From contig NZ_JAGJCF010000024.1 of assembly GCF_017815135.1 (NCBI RefSeq), positions 1-64,000 on the forward strand: a stretch of DNA of 64,000 nucleotides, written 5' to 3'. Below are positions 37,142 through 45,971 of the stretch, piece after piece. Each line of letters opens with the position of its first letter. The stretch's first letter is position 1. The DNA is from Jiella mangrovi (lineage in GTDB: Bacteria > Pseudomonadota > Alphaproteobacteria > Rhizobiales > Rhizobiaceae). The position numbers and the translations under genes were made by a program. The notes beneath the pieces are model-generated. The model was given only the letters and a program-made list of their open reading frames with translations. It was not told where the DNA came from and searched no databases.

Positions 37142-37987
37142 TTATTCGGCAGGCTCGGCCAGCGGGCTGACCGGTCCGGCCGCCGCACGAGAAGCCCGCG
37201 TCGCGTAGTGGGTCGAGTAGAGCGTCGCGCCGACGAAGGTCAGGCCGCCGACGACATTGCCGATGATCGTCGGGATCTCGTTGTAGAGGAGATAGTCCAT
37301 CACGGTGAACTGGCCGCCCAGGATGATGCCGGACGGGAACAGGAACATGTTCACGATGGAATGCTCGAAGCCGAGATAGAAGAAGACGAGGATCGGCATC
37401 CACATGGCGATGACCTTGCCGCCCACCGAGGTCGACATCATCGCCGCAACGACGCCGGTCGAGACCATCCAGTTGCACATGACGGCGCGGATGAAGAGCG
37501 TCAGCATGCCGCCGAAGCCCGCCGCCGCATAGCCGATCGTGCGGCCCTCGCCGATATGGCCGATCTTCTGGCCGACGGCGTTGGGTGCCTCGGTGAAGCC
37601 CATGGTGAAGGTGATCGCCATGAACAGCGCCACCGTCAGCGCGCCGGCGAAGTTGCCGCAGAAGACGAGGCCCCAGTTGCGGGCGAGGCCCTTCATGTCG
37701 CAGCCCGGCCGCTTGTCGAGGAGCGCCAGCGGAACGAGGGTGAAGACACCGGTGAGAAGATCGAAGCCGAGGAGATACAGCATGCAGAAACCGACCGGGA
37801 AGAGCAGCGCTCCGACCAGCGGATTGCCGGTGTTGACGGTGATCGTCACGGCGAAGGCGGCGGCGAGCGCCAAGATCGCGCCCGCCATGTAGGAGCGGAT
37901 CAGCGTATCCTTGGTCGACATGAAGATCTTCGCCTCGCCGGCATCGACCATCTTGGTCACGAATTCCTTGGGTGCGAGATAGGACAT
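37142..37987 (-). CDS. Formate/nitrite transporter family channel
   Basis: A 281-residue FNT channel with six membrane segments, expected to move nitrite across the inner membrane as a pentamer. Markers are NWGLVFCGNFAGAL, MCNWMV and FFYLGFEHSIVNMF, which holds the central histidine of the family. Placed between nirD and the kinase gene, it is better read as a nitrite channel (NirC-like) than a formate channel. Confidence 0.92.
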   Translation of the reverse strand: MSYLAPKEFVTKMVDAGEAKIFMSTKDTLIRSYMAGAILALAAAFAVTITVNTGNPLVGALLFPVGFCMLYLLGFDLLTGVFTLVPLALLDKRPGCDMKGLARNWGLVFCGNFAGALTVALFMAITFTMGFTEAPNAVGQKIGHIGEGRTIGYAAAGFGGMLTLFIRAVMCNWMVSTGVVAAMMSTSVGGKVIAMWMPILVFFYLGFEHSIVNMFLFPSGIILGGQFTVMDYLLYNEIPTIIGNVVGGLTFVGATLYSTHYATRASRAAAGPVSPLAEPAE

Positions 37988-38204
37988 GGTGGTGGGTTCC
38001 CCTGCTTGTCGGTGAGTTCGCCGGCGGTCGCGTTTCCCTTGGCCGGTCGAGGATCGTCGTTGCGTCGTCTTTGGGCGGGTTTCGCTCCCCGCTTCTTCAA
38101 ATCCCGGCGTGGTCGTTTAGCCGCCCGCCGGTTTTCCCCATTCCCGTCACGGCGCATCCGCTATCCGGTGTGCCGAGTTGCCCGCGATCAGCGGGCTCTG
38201 CCTG

Positions 38205-38558
38205 CTATTCGGCGGCTTGCGTCATGTCGGCTGCCGCCTCGGCCAGAGACAGGTCGATCGCTCCCGTCAGCGGATCGAGGCGGATGGCGTAGGTCCGCAC
38301 CCGGCCTTCGTCCGGGCCCTGCATCTCGCCGGTTTCCAGCGAGATCACCGCATTGTGGAGCGGACAGGTGACCGAGGCGTCGTGGACGATTCCTTGGCTG
38401 AGCGGCCCGCCCTTGTGGGGGCAGCGATCCTCGGTGGCGAAGACGTGGTCTTCGGCGGTGCGGAACACCGCGATCCGCCCGAAGGGCGTCGCGACGCAGC
38501 GCGAGCCACGCTTCGGGATGTCGGTGAGTTGGCCGATCGGATGCCACGCCTTGCTCAT
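38205..38558 (-). CDS. nirD: Nitrite reductase (NADH) small subunit
   Basis: A 117-residue Rieske-type subunit of the assimilatory NirBD nitrite reductase. The cluster motifs are CPHKGG at about 46-51 and CPLHNA at about 65-70, both with the Cys-X-His pattern. Its ATG overlaps the nirB stop, so the two are translationally coupled. A 217-base gap to the next gene holds nothing I recognise. Confidence 0.94.
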   Translation of the reverse strand: MSKAWHPIGQLTDIPKRGSRCVATPFGRIAVFRTAEDHVFATEDRCPHKGGPLSQGIVHDASVTCPLHNAVISLETGEMQGPDEGRVRTYAIRLDPLTGAIDLSLAEAAADMTQAAE

Positions 38559-41002
38559 TCCGCCGCCTCCTTGAAGCCGATCTCGGCCATCGGCTTGAAC
38601 TCGTGGGAGGCCACGCCGCCCGTTGCGCGATCCGCCCAGGGATCGCGCTGGGCGGTCTCCTGGCTTTTGACGAAGCGATCGAAATAGTGGCGGCGCTTTG
38701 CGGCATCCTCGACGACGGCGGCCTTGATCGACTCCATGCCGACCCGTCTCAGCCATTTGTAGATGCGCTCGAGATAGTGGCCCTGCTCGCGATAGAGCTG
38801 GACGAGGGCAACGATCATCTCGATCGCCTCCTCCTCCGTTCGCACCTGCGTCAGCACCTCTGTTCCCTTGATGTCGAGGCCCGCTGCGCCGGCAAAGTGG
38901 ATCTCGTAGCCGGCGTCGGTGCAGATGACGCCGACATCCTTGCAGGTCGCTTCGGCGCAGTTGCGCGGGCAACCCGAGACCGCCATCTTGACCTTGGCGG
39001 GGGTCCAAGAGCCCCACATGAACTTCTCGATGCGCATGCCGAGGCCGGTGGAGTCCTGCGTGCCGAACCGGCACCAGTCGGTTCCGACGCAGGTCTTCAC
39101 CGTTCGGAGCGCCTTGCCGTAGGCGGCGCCCGAGACCATGCCGGCGGCGTTGAGATCGGCCCAGACGGCGGGCAGATCCTCCTTCTTGACGCCCAGCATG
39201 TCGATGCGCTGGCCGCCGGTGCATTTGACGGAGGGGATGTTGAACTTGTCGACGACGTCGGCGATCGCCCGCAGCTCGCTCGCCGAGGTCATGCCGCCCC
39301 ACATGCGCGGCACGACGGAATAGGTGCCGTCCTTCTGGATGTTGGCGTGGACGCGCTCGTTGATGAAGCGCGACTGCTCGTCGTCGCGATATTCGCCGGG
39401 CCAGTCGGCGATGAGATAGTAGTTCAGCGCCGGGCGGCACTTGGCGCAGCCGCAGGAGGTCTTCCATTCGAGCTCCTGCATGACCTCGGGGATCGACTTC
39501 AGCTCCTTGGCGACGATCAGACGGCGCACGTCCGCATGGCCGAGATCGGTGCAGCCGCACATCGGCTTGACCGCCTGGGGGTTGAACGAGGCCCCCAGCG
39601 TCAAGGCCATCAGCTGTTCGACGAGCCCGGTGCAGGTGCCGCAGGAGGACGAGGCCTTGGTGTGGGCGCGCACCTCGTCGAGCGAGGTCAGGCCCTTCGC
39701 CGTGATCGTGCCGGTGATCTTCGATTTGCACACGCCGTTGCAGCCGCAGATCTCCGCGTCATCCGGCAAGGCTGCAACGGCCGCCATAGGGTCCAGCGGC
39801 GATCCCCCCTGATAGGACTGGCCGAAGATCAAGGTATCGCGCATGGCTGCGACCGAGGACCCGTCGCGGATCAGGTCGAAAAACCAGTTTGCGTCGCCGG
39901 TGTCGCCATACATCACCGCGCCGACCAGCCGGTCGTTCTCGATGACGAGGCGGCGGTAGACGCCGTGGGACGGATCGCGCAGGACGATCTCCTCGCGGCC
40001 CTCGCCGGCGGCGAAGTCGCCTGCCGAAAAGAGGTCACAGCCGGTGACTTTCAGCTTGGTCGAAAGCTCCTTGACGGCGAAACTGTCCGCTTCTCCCATG
40101 AGAACCTTCGCCAGCACCTTGGCCTGATCGTAAAGCGGGGCGACGAGGCCGAAGAGCATGCCGTTGAACTCGGTGCATTCGCCGACGGCGTAGATGTCGG
40201 GATCGGACGTGCGCAGCTGGGCGTCGACGACGATGGCGCGGTTGACCGCGAGCCCCGCCGCTTTGGCGATTTCCGCGGACGGACGAATACCCACCGCCAT
40301 GACCACGAGATCGGCCGGAAGCACCGTGCCGTCGGCGAGCTCCACGCCCTCGACGCGCTCGGTGCCGAGGATCTTCTGCGTCGAGGCCTTTGTCATCACG
40401 GCGATGCCGCGCTTTTCCAGATCCCGCTTCAGAAGATAGCCCGCCGCCTCGTCGAGCTGGCGATCCATCAGATGGCCCGACAGATGAAGGACGGTGACCT
40501 CCATACCCCGGAGTCGAAGACCGGCTGCGGCTTCGAGGCCGAGCAGCCCGCCGCCGATGACGACCGCCTTGGCGCCTTGCGTCGCCGAGGCCTCGATCAT
40601 CACATTGGTGTCGTCGAGATCGCGGTAGGTGATGACGCCTTCAAGATCGCGGCCCTCGACGGGCACGATGAAGGGCACCGATCCCGTCGCGATGATCAGC
40701 TTGTCATAGGGCGCCTCGCCGTTCTCGCCGACGACGACCTTGCGGGCACGATCGATCGAGACGACCTTTTCGCCGAAGCGGCAGGCGACCTTGTAGCCGG
40801 CGTACCAGCCTTCATTGTGGGTGACGATCTCGTCGAAGCTTTTCTCGCCGGAAAGGACGGGCGAGAGCATGATGCGATTGTAGTTGCCGCGCGGTTCGGC
40901 GTTGAACAGCGTGACCTCATAGGCTTGCGGATCGGTCTCGAAGAGGTTTTCGAGCACCCGGCCCGATGCCATGCCGGCGCCGATGACGACCAGTTTCTGC
41001 AT
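38555..41002 (-). CDS. nirB: Nitrite reductase (NADH) large subunit
   Basis: Reduces nitrite to ammonium with NADH; 815 residues, cytoplasmic. Order of domains: FAD/NAD oxidoreductase (VVIGAGMASGRVLENL at the start, VVIGGGLLGLEAAAGL in the middle); BFD-like [2Fe-2S] with CGCNGVCKSKI and SSSCGTCTGL, followed by a further C-rich segment SCGCAKC; and sulfite/nitrite reductase repeats ending in VSGCPRNCAEATCKD, which ligates the 4Fe-4S/siroheme centre. The start is the ATG at 41000-41002, with AGGAAG before it and 11 bases after the GAF gene. Confidence 0.96.
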   Translation of the reverse strand: MQKLVVIGAGMASGRVLENLFETDPQAYEVTLFNAEPRGNYNRIMLSPVLSGEKSFDEIVTHNEGWYAGYKVACRFGEKVVSIDRARKVVVGENGEAPYDKLIIATGSVPFIVPVEGRDLEGVITYRDLDDTNVMIEASATQGAKAVVIGGGLLGLEAAAGLRLRGMEVTVLHLSGHLMDRQLDEAAGYLLKRDLEKRGIAVMTKASTQKILGTERVEGVELADGTVLPADLVVMAVGIRPSAEIAKAAGLAVNRAIVVDAQLRTSDPDIYAVGECTEFNGMLFGLVAPLYDQAKVLAKVLMGEADSFAVKELSTKLKVTGCDLFSAGDFAAGEGREEIVLRDPSHGVYRRLVIENDRLVGAVMYGDTGDANWFFDLIRDGSSVAAMRDTLIFGQSYQGGSPLDPMAAVAALPDDAEICGCNGVCKSKITGTITAKGLTSLDEVRAHTKASSSCGTCTGLVEQLMALTLGASFNPQAVKPMCGCTDLGHADVRRLIVAKELKSIPEVMQELEWKTSCGCAKCRPALNYYLIADWPGEYRDDEQSRFINERVHANIQKDGTYSVVPRMWGGMTSASELRAIADVVDKFNIPSVKCTGGQRIDMLGVKKEDLPAVWADLNAAGMVSGAAYGKALRTVKTCVGTDWCRFGTQDSTGLGMRIEKFMWGSWTPAKVKMAVSGCPRNCAEATCKDVGVICTDAGYEIHFAGAAGLDIKGTEVLTQVRTEEEAIEMIVALVQLYREQGHYLERIYKWLRRVGMESIKAAVVEDAAKRRHYFDRFVKSQETAQRDPWADRATGGVASHEFKPMAEIGFKEAAE

Positions 41003-41013
41003 GGGGCTTCCTT

Positions 41014-41949
41014 TCAGTAATACCAAGCGACGATGTGGGCGACGGCCCCGTCGCGATAGATCGGAACGGCGACCATCGAGGCGTAGCCGGCGGTCTGGGC
41101 TGCGCTGTCGAACTTCACGAGGGGGATGCCGGAGCCGAGCACCTGGCCGATCGGCCCCTGCCAGGCGGCGACGGTGGTTTCGGTCTCGTCGTCCCAGAGC
41201 GGTCCCTGCCGCTGGCAGATGCCGTCGGTGAGCACGGCCTCCTTCGCGCCGTCGGGGCCGGCGCTGCGGGTCTTCCACAGTTCGAACCGGTGGGCGATCG
41301 GTGTGCCGCGCGCCGAGAGCAGCGTCAGCACGAAGGTCTTGCCGCCCGGCACGGCGATCGGCAGGCCGAGGCCGGTGGTCAGCCCCGCCTTGCCGGCGCT
41401 GTCTGCGCGGATGAAGCGATAGCCGGAGCCGAGATCGCGCATCAGCATCGGCGCGTTGGCCGCCCAGACACCGCCAGGCAGTCCCTGTCCGCGGGGAAAA
41501 TGCGTGTGCTGCGACACCCATTCGAAGTGCCTGGCGGCGCCATAATAGCCGTCGTCCAGCATCAGGACGCCGGCCTCCTCGTGCCAGACCTCGATCGCGC
41601 CGGTGCGCACCGCATCGTCGGCGCAAAGGACGACGACAACCGCCTTGAGATCACTGCCGGCGAAGATCGGCATGGCGACGGCGCTGGTCAGCCCGGCCTT
41701 TCGGGCGGCCTCGGCTCGCAGGAAATAGGAGCCGTCGAAACCCTTCAGTACGACCGGCCGCGCTTCTTCCCAGGCTTTGCCGGGCAAGCCCTCGCCCTTC
41801 GCAAAGCTCTGCTTCTCGGAGGCGGCGGCAAAATCGTCGAGCGCGCCGTAATTGCCGCTCGACCAGACCAGCCGGCCGTCCTTCGGCACCCAGACTTCGG
41901 TGACCTCGACGAAGGTTGCGGTGGGGATATCAGCGGCCAGCGCGCTCAT
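41014..41949 (-). CDS. Tandem GAF domain protein of the nitrite reductase operon
   Basis: A 311-residue cytoplasmic protein built from repeated GAF-like units: FAKGEGLPGKAWEE...AGLTSAVAMPIF, then FPRGQGLPGGVW...AGLTTGLGLPIA, then a third, shorter unit ending in GYASMVAVPIYRDG. There is no output domain. It is the first gene of the nirBD unit, with its stop 11 bases from nirB, so it should be made together with the enzyme. It may sense a small ligand or the redox state and act on NirB, but no target can be named from sequence. Confidence 0.82.
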   Translation of the reverse strand: MSALAADIPTATFVEVTEVWVPKDGRLVWSSGNYGALDDFAAASEKQSFAKGEGLPGKAWEEARPVVLKGFDGSYFLRAEAARKAGLTSAVAMPIFAGSDLKAVVVVLCADDAVRTGAIEVWHEEAGVLMLDDGYYGAARHFEWVSQHTHFPRGQGLPGGVWAANAPMLMRDLGSGYRFIRADSAGKAGLTTGLGLPIAVPGGKTFVLTLLSARGTPIAHRFELWKTRSAGPDGAKEAVLTDGICQRQGPLWDDETETTVAAWQGPIGQVLGSGIPLVKFDSAAQTAGYASMVAVPIYRDGAVAHIVAWYY

Positions 41950-42065
41950 GCAGCGTTCCTCGCGTTCTGGGATACTCGCTCGCCGGCGGTGCCGATCGCG
42001 CGTGGTTTGCGGCTGGCAGCGCTTCGCCGTAAGGTGGAATTACGAAAGCGCCGTGCGGGTGCGGG

Positions 42066-42359
42066 ATGGTTGAATTCGACTGGGACGAGACGAAGCGCGC
42101 CGCCAATGTCGCCAAGCACGGCGTGGATTTCACGCTGGCGCGGCAGATCGATCTTGATGCGGCAGACATCGAGGTCGACGATCGCCGTGACTACGGCGAG
42201 GTCCGGCTGATGGCGCGGGCCGAGATTGAGGACCGCCTCTACGTCATGATCTTCACCTATCGAGGCGACGTCGTGCGGGTTATAAGTTTGCGAAAGGCAA
42301 ATGATCGCGAGGTCTTGCGCTATGAAAAGAAGACGTCCCCTGATCCGACCGACCCCTGA
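42066..42359 (+). CDS. brnT: BrnT family toxin
   Basis: A 97-residue ribonuclease toxin of the BrnT (DUF497) family with a RelE-like fold. The N-terminal FDWDETKRAANVAKHGVDF and the C-terminal VVRVISLRKANDREVLRYE are family signatures. Its 3' end overlaps the start of brnA1 by several dozen bases, as is usual for the pair. It is divergent from the GAF-nirB unit across 116 bases and lies on the opposite strand to the whole nitrate cluster. Confidence 0.9.
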   Translation: MVEFDWDETKRAANVAKHGVDFTLARQIDLDAADIEVDDRRDYGEVRLMARAEIEDRLYVMIFTYRGDVVRVISLRKANDREVLRYEKKTSPDPTDP

Positions 42360-42618
42360 GGAAGACGCCGCCATCACCGCCGCGGCGCTCTCCGATCCCG
42401 ACAATCCACCGCTCACCGACGAGCAGATGGACCGCATGCGCCCGGCGCGTGACGCGATGCCGCGCGAGTTGTTCGAAAAGCTGACCGGGACGAAGGCGGT
42501 TTTCGTACCCGACGCAGTCGTTTCGCATTTCAAGGAAAAGTTCGGTCCCGACTGGGAAGAGGCGATGCGTGACGTCCTGCGGGAGGCGATGGAACGTAAA
42601 GACGAGGCTGCGGAGTAA
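42322..42618 (+). CDS. brnA: BrnA antitoxin, first copy
   Basis: A 98-residue antitoxin. The N-terminal part (LIRPTPEEDAAITAAALSDPDNPPLTDEQ) is the toxin-binding region of the family. The C-terminal part (FKEKFGPDWEEAMRDVLREAM) resembles the ribbon-helix-helix DNA-binding end, through which BrnA represses its own operon. The ATG at 42322 is chosen by match with the second copy; an ATG seven codons upstream is in frame. Confidence 0.85.
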   Translation: MKRRRPLIRPTPEEDAAITAAALSDPDNPPLTDEQMDRMRPARDAMPRELFEKLTGTKAVFVPDAVVSHFKEKFGPDWEEAMRDVLREAMERKDEAAE

Positions 42619-42692
42619 ATCTCAGAAAAGCGAATGATCGAGAGGTGCTGCGCTATGAAAGCGAGACCAAAGCTGATCCGTCCGACACCTGA
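42615..42692 (+). pseudogene. brnT C-terminal remnant
   Basis: Immediately at the brnA1 stop, a different frame reads VNLRKANDREVLRYESETKA and then DPSDT and a stop. It aligns without gaps to the end of the intact BrnT (VISLRKANDREVLRYEKKTS, DPTDP, stop). Only about 25 codons remain, without a start, so this is the 3' piece of a second brnT. It shows that the downstream brnA2 came from a duplicated brnT-brnA unit whose toxin gene was lost. Confidence 0.8.
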
Positions 42693-42963
42693 AGAAGACG
42701 CCGCCATTACCACGGCCGCGCTGTCCGATCCCGACAATCCGCCGCTGACCGACGAGGACTGGGCCCGCATGCGCCCGGCCCGCGAGGTCATGCCGCCGTC
42801 CTTCTTCGAGCCGGTCGGTTCGTCGCCGCCGCGGCGGTTCTTCATGGCGGAGATCGAATTCGACGTCGCCGACCACTTCACGCGCGAATTCGGCGAGGAT
42901 TGGCAGCGCCGCCTCAACGAAGCGTTGCGGGAGGTCATCACCCGGAAACAGGCCGCTGAATAG
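42655..42963 (+). CDS. BrnA-like antitoxin, second copy without toxin
   Basis: A 102-residue paralogue of the first BrnA. The segment LIRPTPEEDAAIT.AALSDPDNPPLTDE is almost identical in both, the middle is divergent (PSFFEPVGSSPPRRFF), and the C-terminal helix-rich part is related (DVADHFTREFGEDWQRRL). It begins inside the brnT remnant exactly as brnA1 begins inside brnT. With no partner toxin it may neutralise the adjacent BrnT or a BrnT encoded elsewhere. Confidence 0.8.
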   Translation: MKARPKLIRPTPEEDAAITTAALSDPDNPPLTDEDWARMRPAREVMPPSFFEPVGSSPPRRFFMAEIEFDVADHFTREFGEDWQRRLNEALREVITRKQAAE

Positions 42964-43003
42964 GCGTCTCTGCGCAGCGAGACCGTGGCTTCGGGCGTCG
43001 CCA

Positions 43004-44761
43004 TCAGGCTGCCTCCGCCTTGGGCCGCGCGTCGGCACCTGTCTCTGACTCCGCCGGGGTCGCGGGTTCCGCCGGATGGGCGCCGCCCTCGTATTCTTCG
43101 AGGAAGCCGAGCAGCTGCTCGCGATAGAGGTAGTAGTCCGGGTGCTCCATCAGCGCCTTGCGGCTGCGCGGGCGGGGCAGATCGACCTTCATGATCTTGC
43201 CGATCTTCGCCATTGGACCGTTGGTCATCATCACCACCCGGTCGGCGAGCAGGATCGCCTCGTCGACGTCGTGAGTGACGCAGATCGCGGTGACCTGGGT
43301 GCGCTTCCACACGTCCATCAGAACGTCCTGAAGCTCCCAACGGGTGAGCGAATCCAGCATGCCGAAGGGCTCGTCGAGGAGGAGGAGCTTCGGCGACAGG
43401 GCAAAGGCGCGGGCGATGCCGACGCGCTGCTTCATGCCGTTGGAAAGGTCCGCCGCCTTGCGGTGCATCGCGTCTGCGAGGCCGACCCGGTGGAGATAGT
43501 GCTCGACGACATCGCGGCGCTCGGCGGGCGCGGCGTTCGGATAGACCCGGTCGACGCCCAGCGCGACGTTCTCGCGGGCCGTCAGCCAGGGCATCAGCGA
43601 CGGCGCCTGGAACACCACGGCCCGGTCGGGGCCGGCGCCGGAGACTTCGCGGCCATCGAGGACGATGCCGCCCGAGGAAATGTCGGTGAGGCCGGCCGCC
43701 ATGGAAAGGACGGTCGACTTGCCGCAGCCCGAATGGCCGATCAGGGTGATGAACTCGCCCTTTTCCATCTTCATGTCGAAGCCGTCGACGACGGTGAGCG
43801 GGCCCTTCGGCGTCGGATAGACCTTCTTGACCTCGAAGAACTCGACGAAGCCGCGCGAGATCGGCGATTGGGACGCGTCGAGATAGGCCTTGGGAAGGTC
43901 CGGCGCCGGGCCCTTCTTCATGCCCGGAACGATCGGCACGACATTGGGCAGGGCGACGGCGTCGCCGGCCTCGGCGCTCGCATGCCTGCCCTGTTCCATC
44001 AGATAGTGGGTGACGTCCCGGCGCAGGCGCTTGAAGGTGTCGTTCGTGTTCATCGCCGTGCGGTCGCGCGGCCGCGGCAGATCGACGGTGAAGGAAGGTC
44101 CGAGCGAAGCGCGCGGGCCGGGGTTCAGCGGGATGATCCGGTCGGCGAGCAGGATCGCCTCGTCAACATCGTTGGTGATGAGGACGATCGTCTTCTTCTC
44201 GATCTGGCTGATCGCCGCGAATTCGTCCTGGAGCTTGGCTCGCGTCAAAGCGTCGAGGGCCGAGAGCGGCTCGTCGAGGAGGAGGATCTCCGGGCTCATG
44301 GCCAAGGCCCGCGCCACCGAGACGCGCTGGCGCATGCCGCCGGAAAGCTCCGCCGGTTTGCGGCCCTCGGCATGGGAGAGGCCGACCATCTCGATATATC
44401 TGTCGATCCGGGCGTTGCGGGCAGCCTTCGGCTCCCTGGCGAACACCGTATCGACGGCGAGGGCGACATTGCCGCGCACGGTCAGCCAGGGCATCAGCGA
44501 ATAGGACTGGAAGACGAGGCCTCGCTCGGGCCCCGGGCCGGTGATCGGCTTGCCCTTCATCAGGACCTCGCCGCTATCGGCCGCGATCAGACCGGCGAGC
44601 AGCGACATCAGCGTCGTCTTGCCGGAGCCCGAAAAGCCGACAATGGCGACGAACTCGCCTTCCTCGACGGTGAGATCGAGGTCTTTCAGAATTTCGGCCC
44701 GGGCCTTGCCCTCGCCATAGCTCCTGGAGACGGATTTCAGTTCGATGATCGGATGCGTCAT
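43004..44761 (-). CDS. Nitrate ABC transporter ATPase, two fused domains (NrtCD-type)
   Basis: A 585-residue protein with two complete nucleotide-binding domains. The first has Walker [10 protein letters not shown], signature LSGGMRQR, Walker [13 protein letters not shown], but the switch histidine is replaced ([10 protein letters not shown]). The second has GHSGCGKST, signature [20 protein letters not shown] and an intact switch [10 protein letters not shown]. It pairs with the NrtB-like permease. The start at 44761 is preferred because GGAGAG lies seven bases before it; an ATG five codons upstream overlaps the permease stop. Confidence 0.92.
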   Translation of the reverse strand: MTHPIIELKSVSRSYGEGKARAEILKDLDLTVEEGEFVAIVGFSGSGKTTLMSLLAGLIAADSGEVLMKGKPITGPGPERGLVFQSYSLMPWLTVRGNVALAVDTVFAREPKAARNARIDRYIEMVGLSHAEGRKPAELSGGMRQRVSVARALAMSPEILLLDEPLSALDALTRAKLQDEFAAISQIEKKTIVLITNDVDEAILLADRIIPLNPGPRASLGPSFTVDLPRPRDRTAMNTNDTFKRLRRDVTHYLMEQGRHASAEAGDAVALPNVVPIVPGMKKGPAPDLPKAYLDASQSPISRGFVEFFEVKKVYPTPKGPLTVVDGFDMKMEKGEFITLIGHSGCGKSTVLSMAAGLTDISSGGIVLDGREVSGAGPDRAVVFQAPSLMPWLTARENVALGVDRVYPNAAPAERRDVVEHYLHRVGLADAMHRKAADLSNGMKQRVGIARAFALSPKLLLLDEPFGMLDSLTRWELQDVLMDVWKRTQVTAICVTHDVDEAILLADRVVMMTNGPMAKIGKIMKVDLPRPRSRKALMEHPDYYLYREQLLGFLEEYEGGAHPAEPATPAESETGADARPKAEAA

Positions 44762-44775
44762 GGCCTGGCTCTCCA

Positions 44776-45870
44776 TCACCGCGTGCCGGAGAAGGTGAAG
44801 GCGGACTGGAGCGCGGCCATGATCCGGTCGAGGATAAAGCCGACGATGCCGATGGTGATGACCGCGACGATGATGCGGGCAAGCGAATCCGACGAGCCGT
44901 TCTGGAACTCGTCCCAGACGAACTTGCCGAGACCGGGATTCTGGGCGAGCATCTCGGCGGCGATCAGCACCATCCAGCCGACACCGAGAGAGAGGCGGAG
45001 GCCGGTGAAGATCAGCGGCATCGCAGAGGGCAGCACCAGCTTGGTGATGGTCTTCGTCGTCGACAGCTGCAGCACCTTGCCGACATTGACGAGGTCCTTG
45101 TCGATCGAGGCGACGCCCAGCGAGGTGTTGATCAGTGTCGGCCAGAGCGAGCAGAGGGTCACGGTGATCGCCGAGACGACCATGGATTTCGGCAGGGCGT
45201 CGGAGGCGTTCACGTAGAGCGCCGAGACGATCATCGTGACGATCGGCAGCCAGGCCAACGGCGAGACCGGCTTGAAGATCTGGATCAGCGGGTTGAGCGC
45301 GCCGTTGACGGTCTTCGACAGGCCGCAGGCGATCCCCAGCGGCACGGCGATGACCGTCGCCAGCACGAAGCCGAGGAACACCGTCTTCAGGCTGGTCAGG
45401 ATCTGTTCGGGATAGGTCGGCGCGCCGGTATAGTCGCGGACCTTGACCCGGTCGGCATGGCCTGCCTCGATCAGCTTCTGATTGCGCGCGTCCTGCCGCT
45501 CGTAGAACGCCGCCTTGTCGGCGGAGCTGCGCTGGTAGTCGGCGTAAAGCGATTCCACCTGGCCCCAGACCGCGACGGGCCCGGGAACGGTGCCGAGCGA
45601 GGTCTGCACCTGGGGGGCGAGCGCCGCCCAAAGGCCGAGAAAGGCGATGATGCCGATCAGCGGCACGCAAAGGCCCATCCAGAGGCCGCGCAGATTGGAG
45701 CGCGGATCGTCGCCGGCGGCGATCTTCATGATCGGCACCGACCAGCCGAGGCCGAAGGCGGTCAGTGGCCCGGTGGCGCGGGTGATCCGCATCATGCGCT
45801 TTTCACGCTTCAGGGCCCGGCGCTCGGCGTCGGACAAGTCGTGGCCCATGAAATCGGAAGCAGTGCTCAT
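44776..45870 (-). CDS. nrtB: Nitrate ABC transporter permease
   Basis: A 364-residue inner-membrane permease. The first membrane segment is near residue 65, an unusually long periplasmic loop follows (about 90-160, rich in charged residues), then five segments of the binding-protein-dependent permease domain. The EAA-like loop is [23 protein letters not shown]. The position between the substrate-binding protein and the ATPase supports nitrate (or nitrate/nitrite) as the substrate. Confidence 0.92.
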   Translation of the reverse strand: MSTASDFMGHDLSDAERRALKREKRMMRITRATGPLTAFGLGWSVPIMKIAAGDDPRSNLRGLWMGLCVPLIGIIAFLGLWAALAPQVQTSLGTVPGPVAVWGQVESLYADYQRSSADKAAFYERQDARNQKLIEAGHADRVKVRDYTGAPTYPEQILTSLKTVFLGFVLATVIAVPLGIACGLSKTVNGALNPLIQIFKPVSPLAWLPIVTMIVSALYVNASDALPKSMVVSAITVTLCSLWPTLINTSLGVASIDKDLVNVGKVLQLSTTKTITKLVLPSAMPLIFTGLRLSLGVGWMVLIAAEMLAQNPGLGKFVWDEFQNGSSDSLARIIVAVITIGIVGFILDRIMAALQSAFTFSGTR

Positions 45871-45971
45871 TTCAGGTCAGCCCTCAAGGAGGATCGCAAT
45901 CGGCGAAGCCGTCATCAGATTGGCGACCCGCCCGGCGAAAGGTGCTGTCGGGCGGGTGGCCGAGGGTCGGT

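Noticed and set aside
41950-42065. Second ANTAR target before the GAF-nirB unit
   Set aside because: Hairpins such as GGCG-AAGCGC-TGCC exist, but the loop lacks G at position 4, and no tandem partner or terminator was found in the 116 bases.
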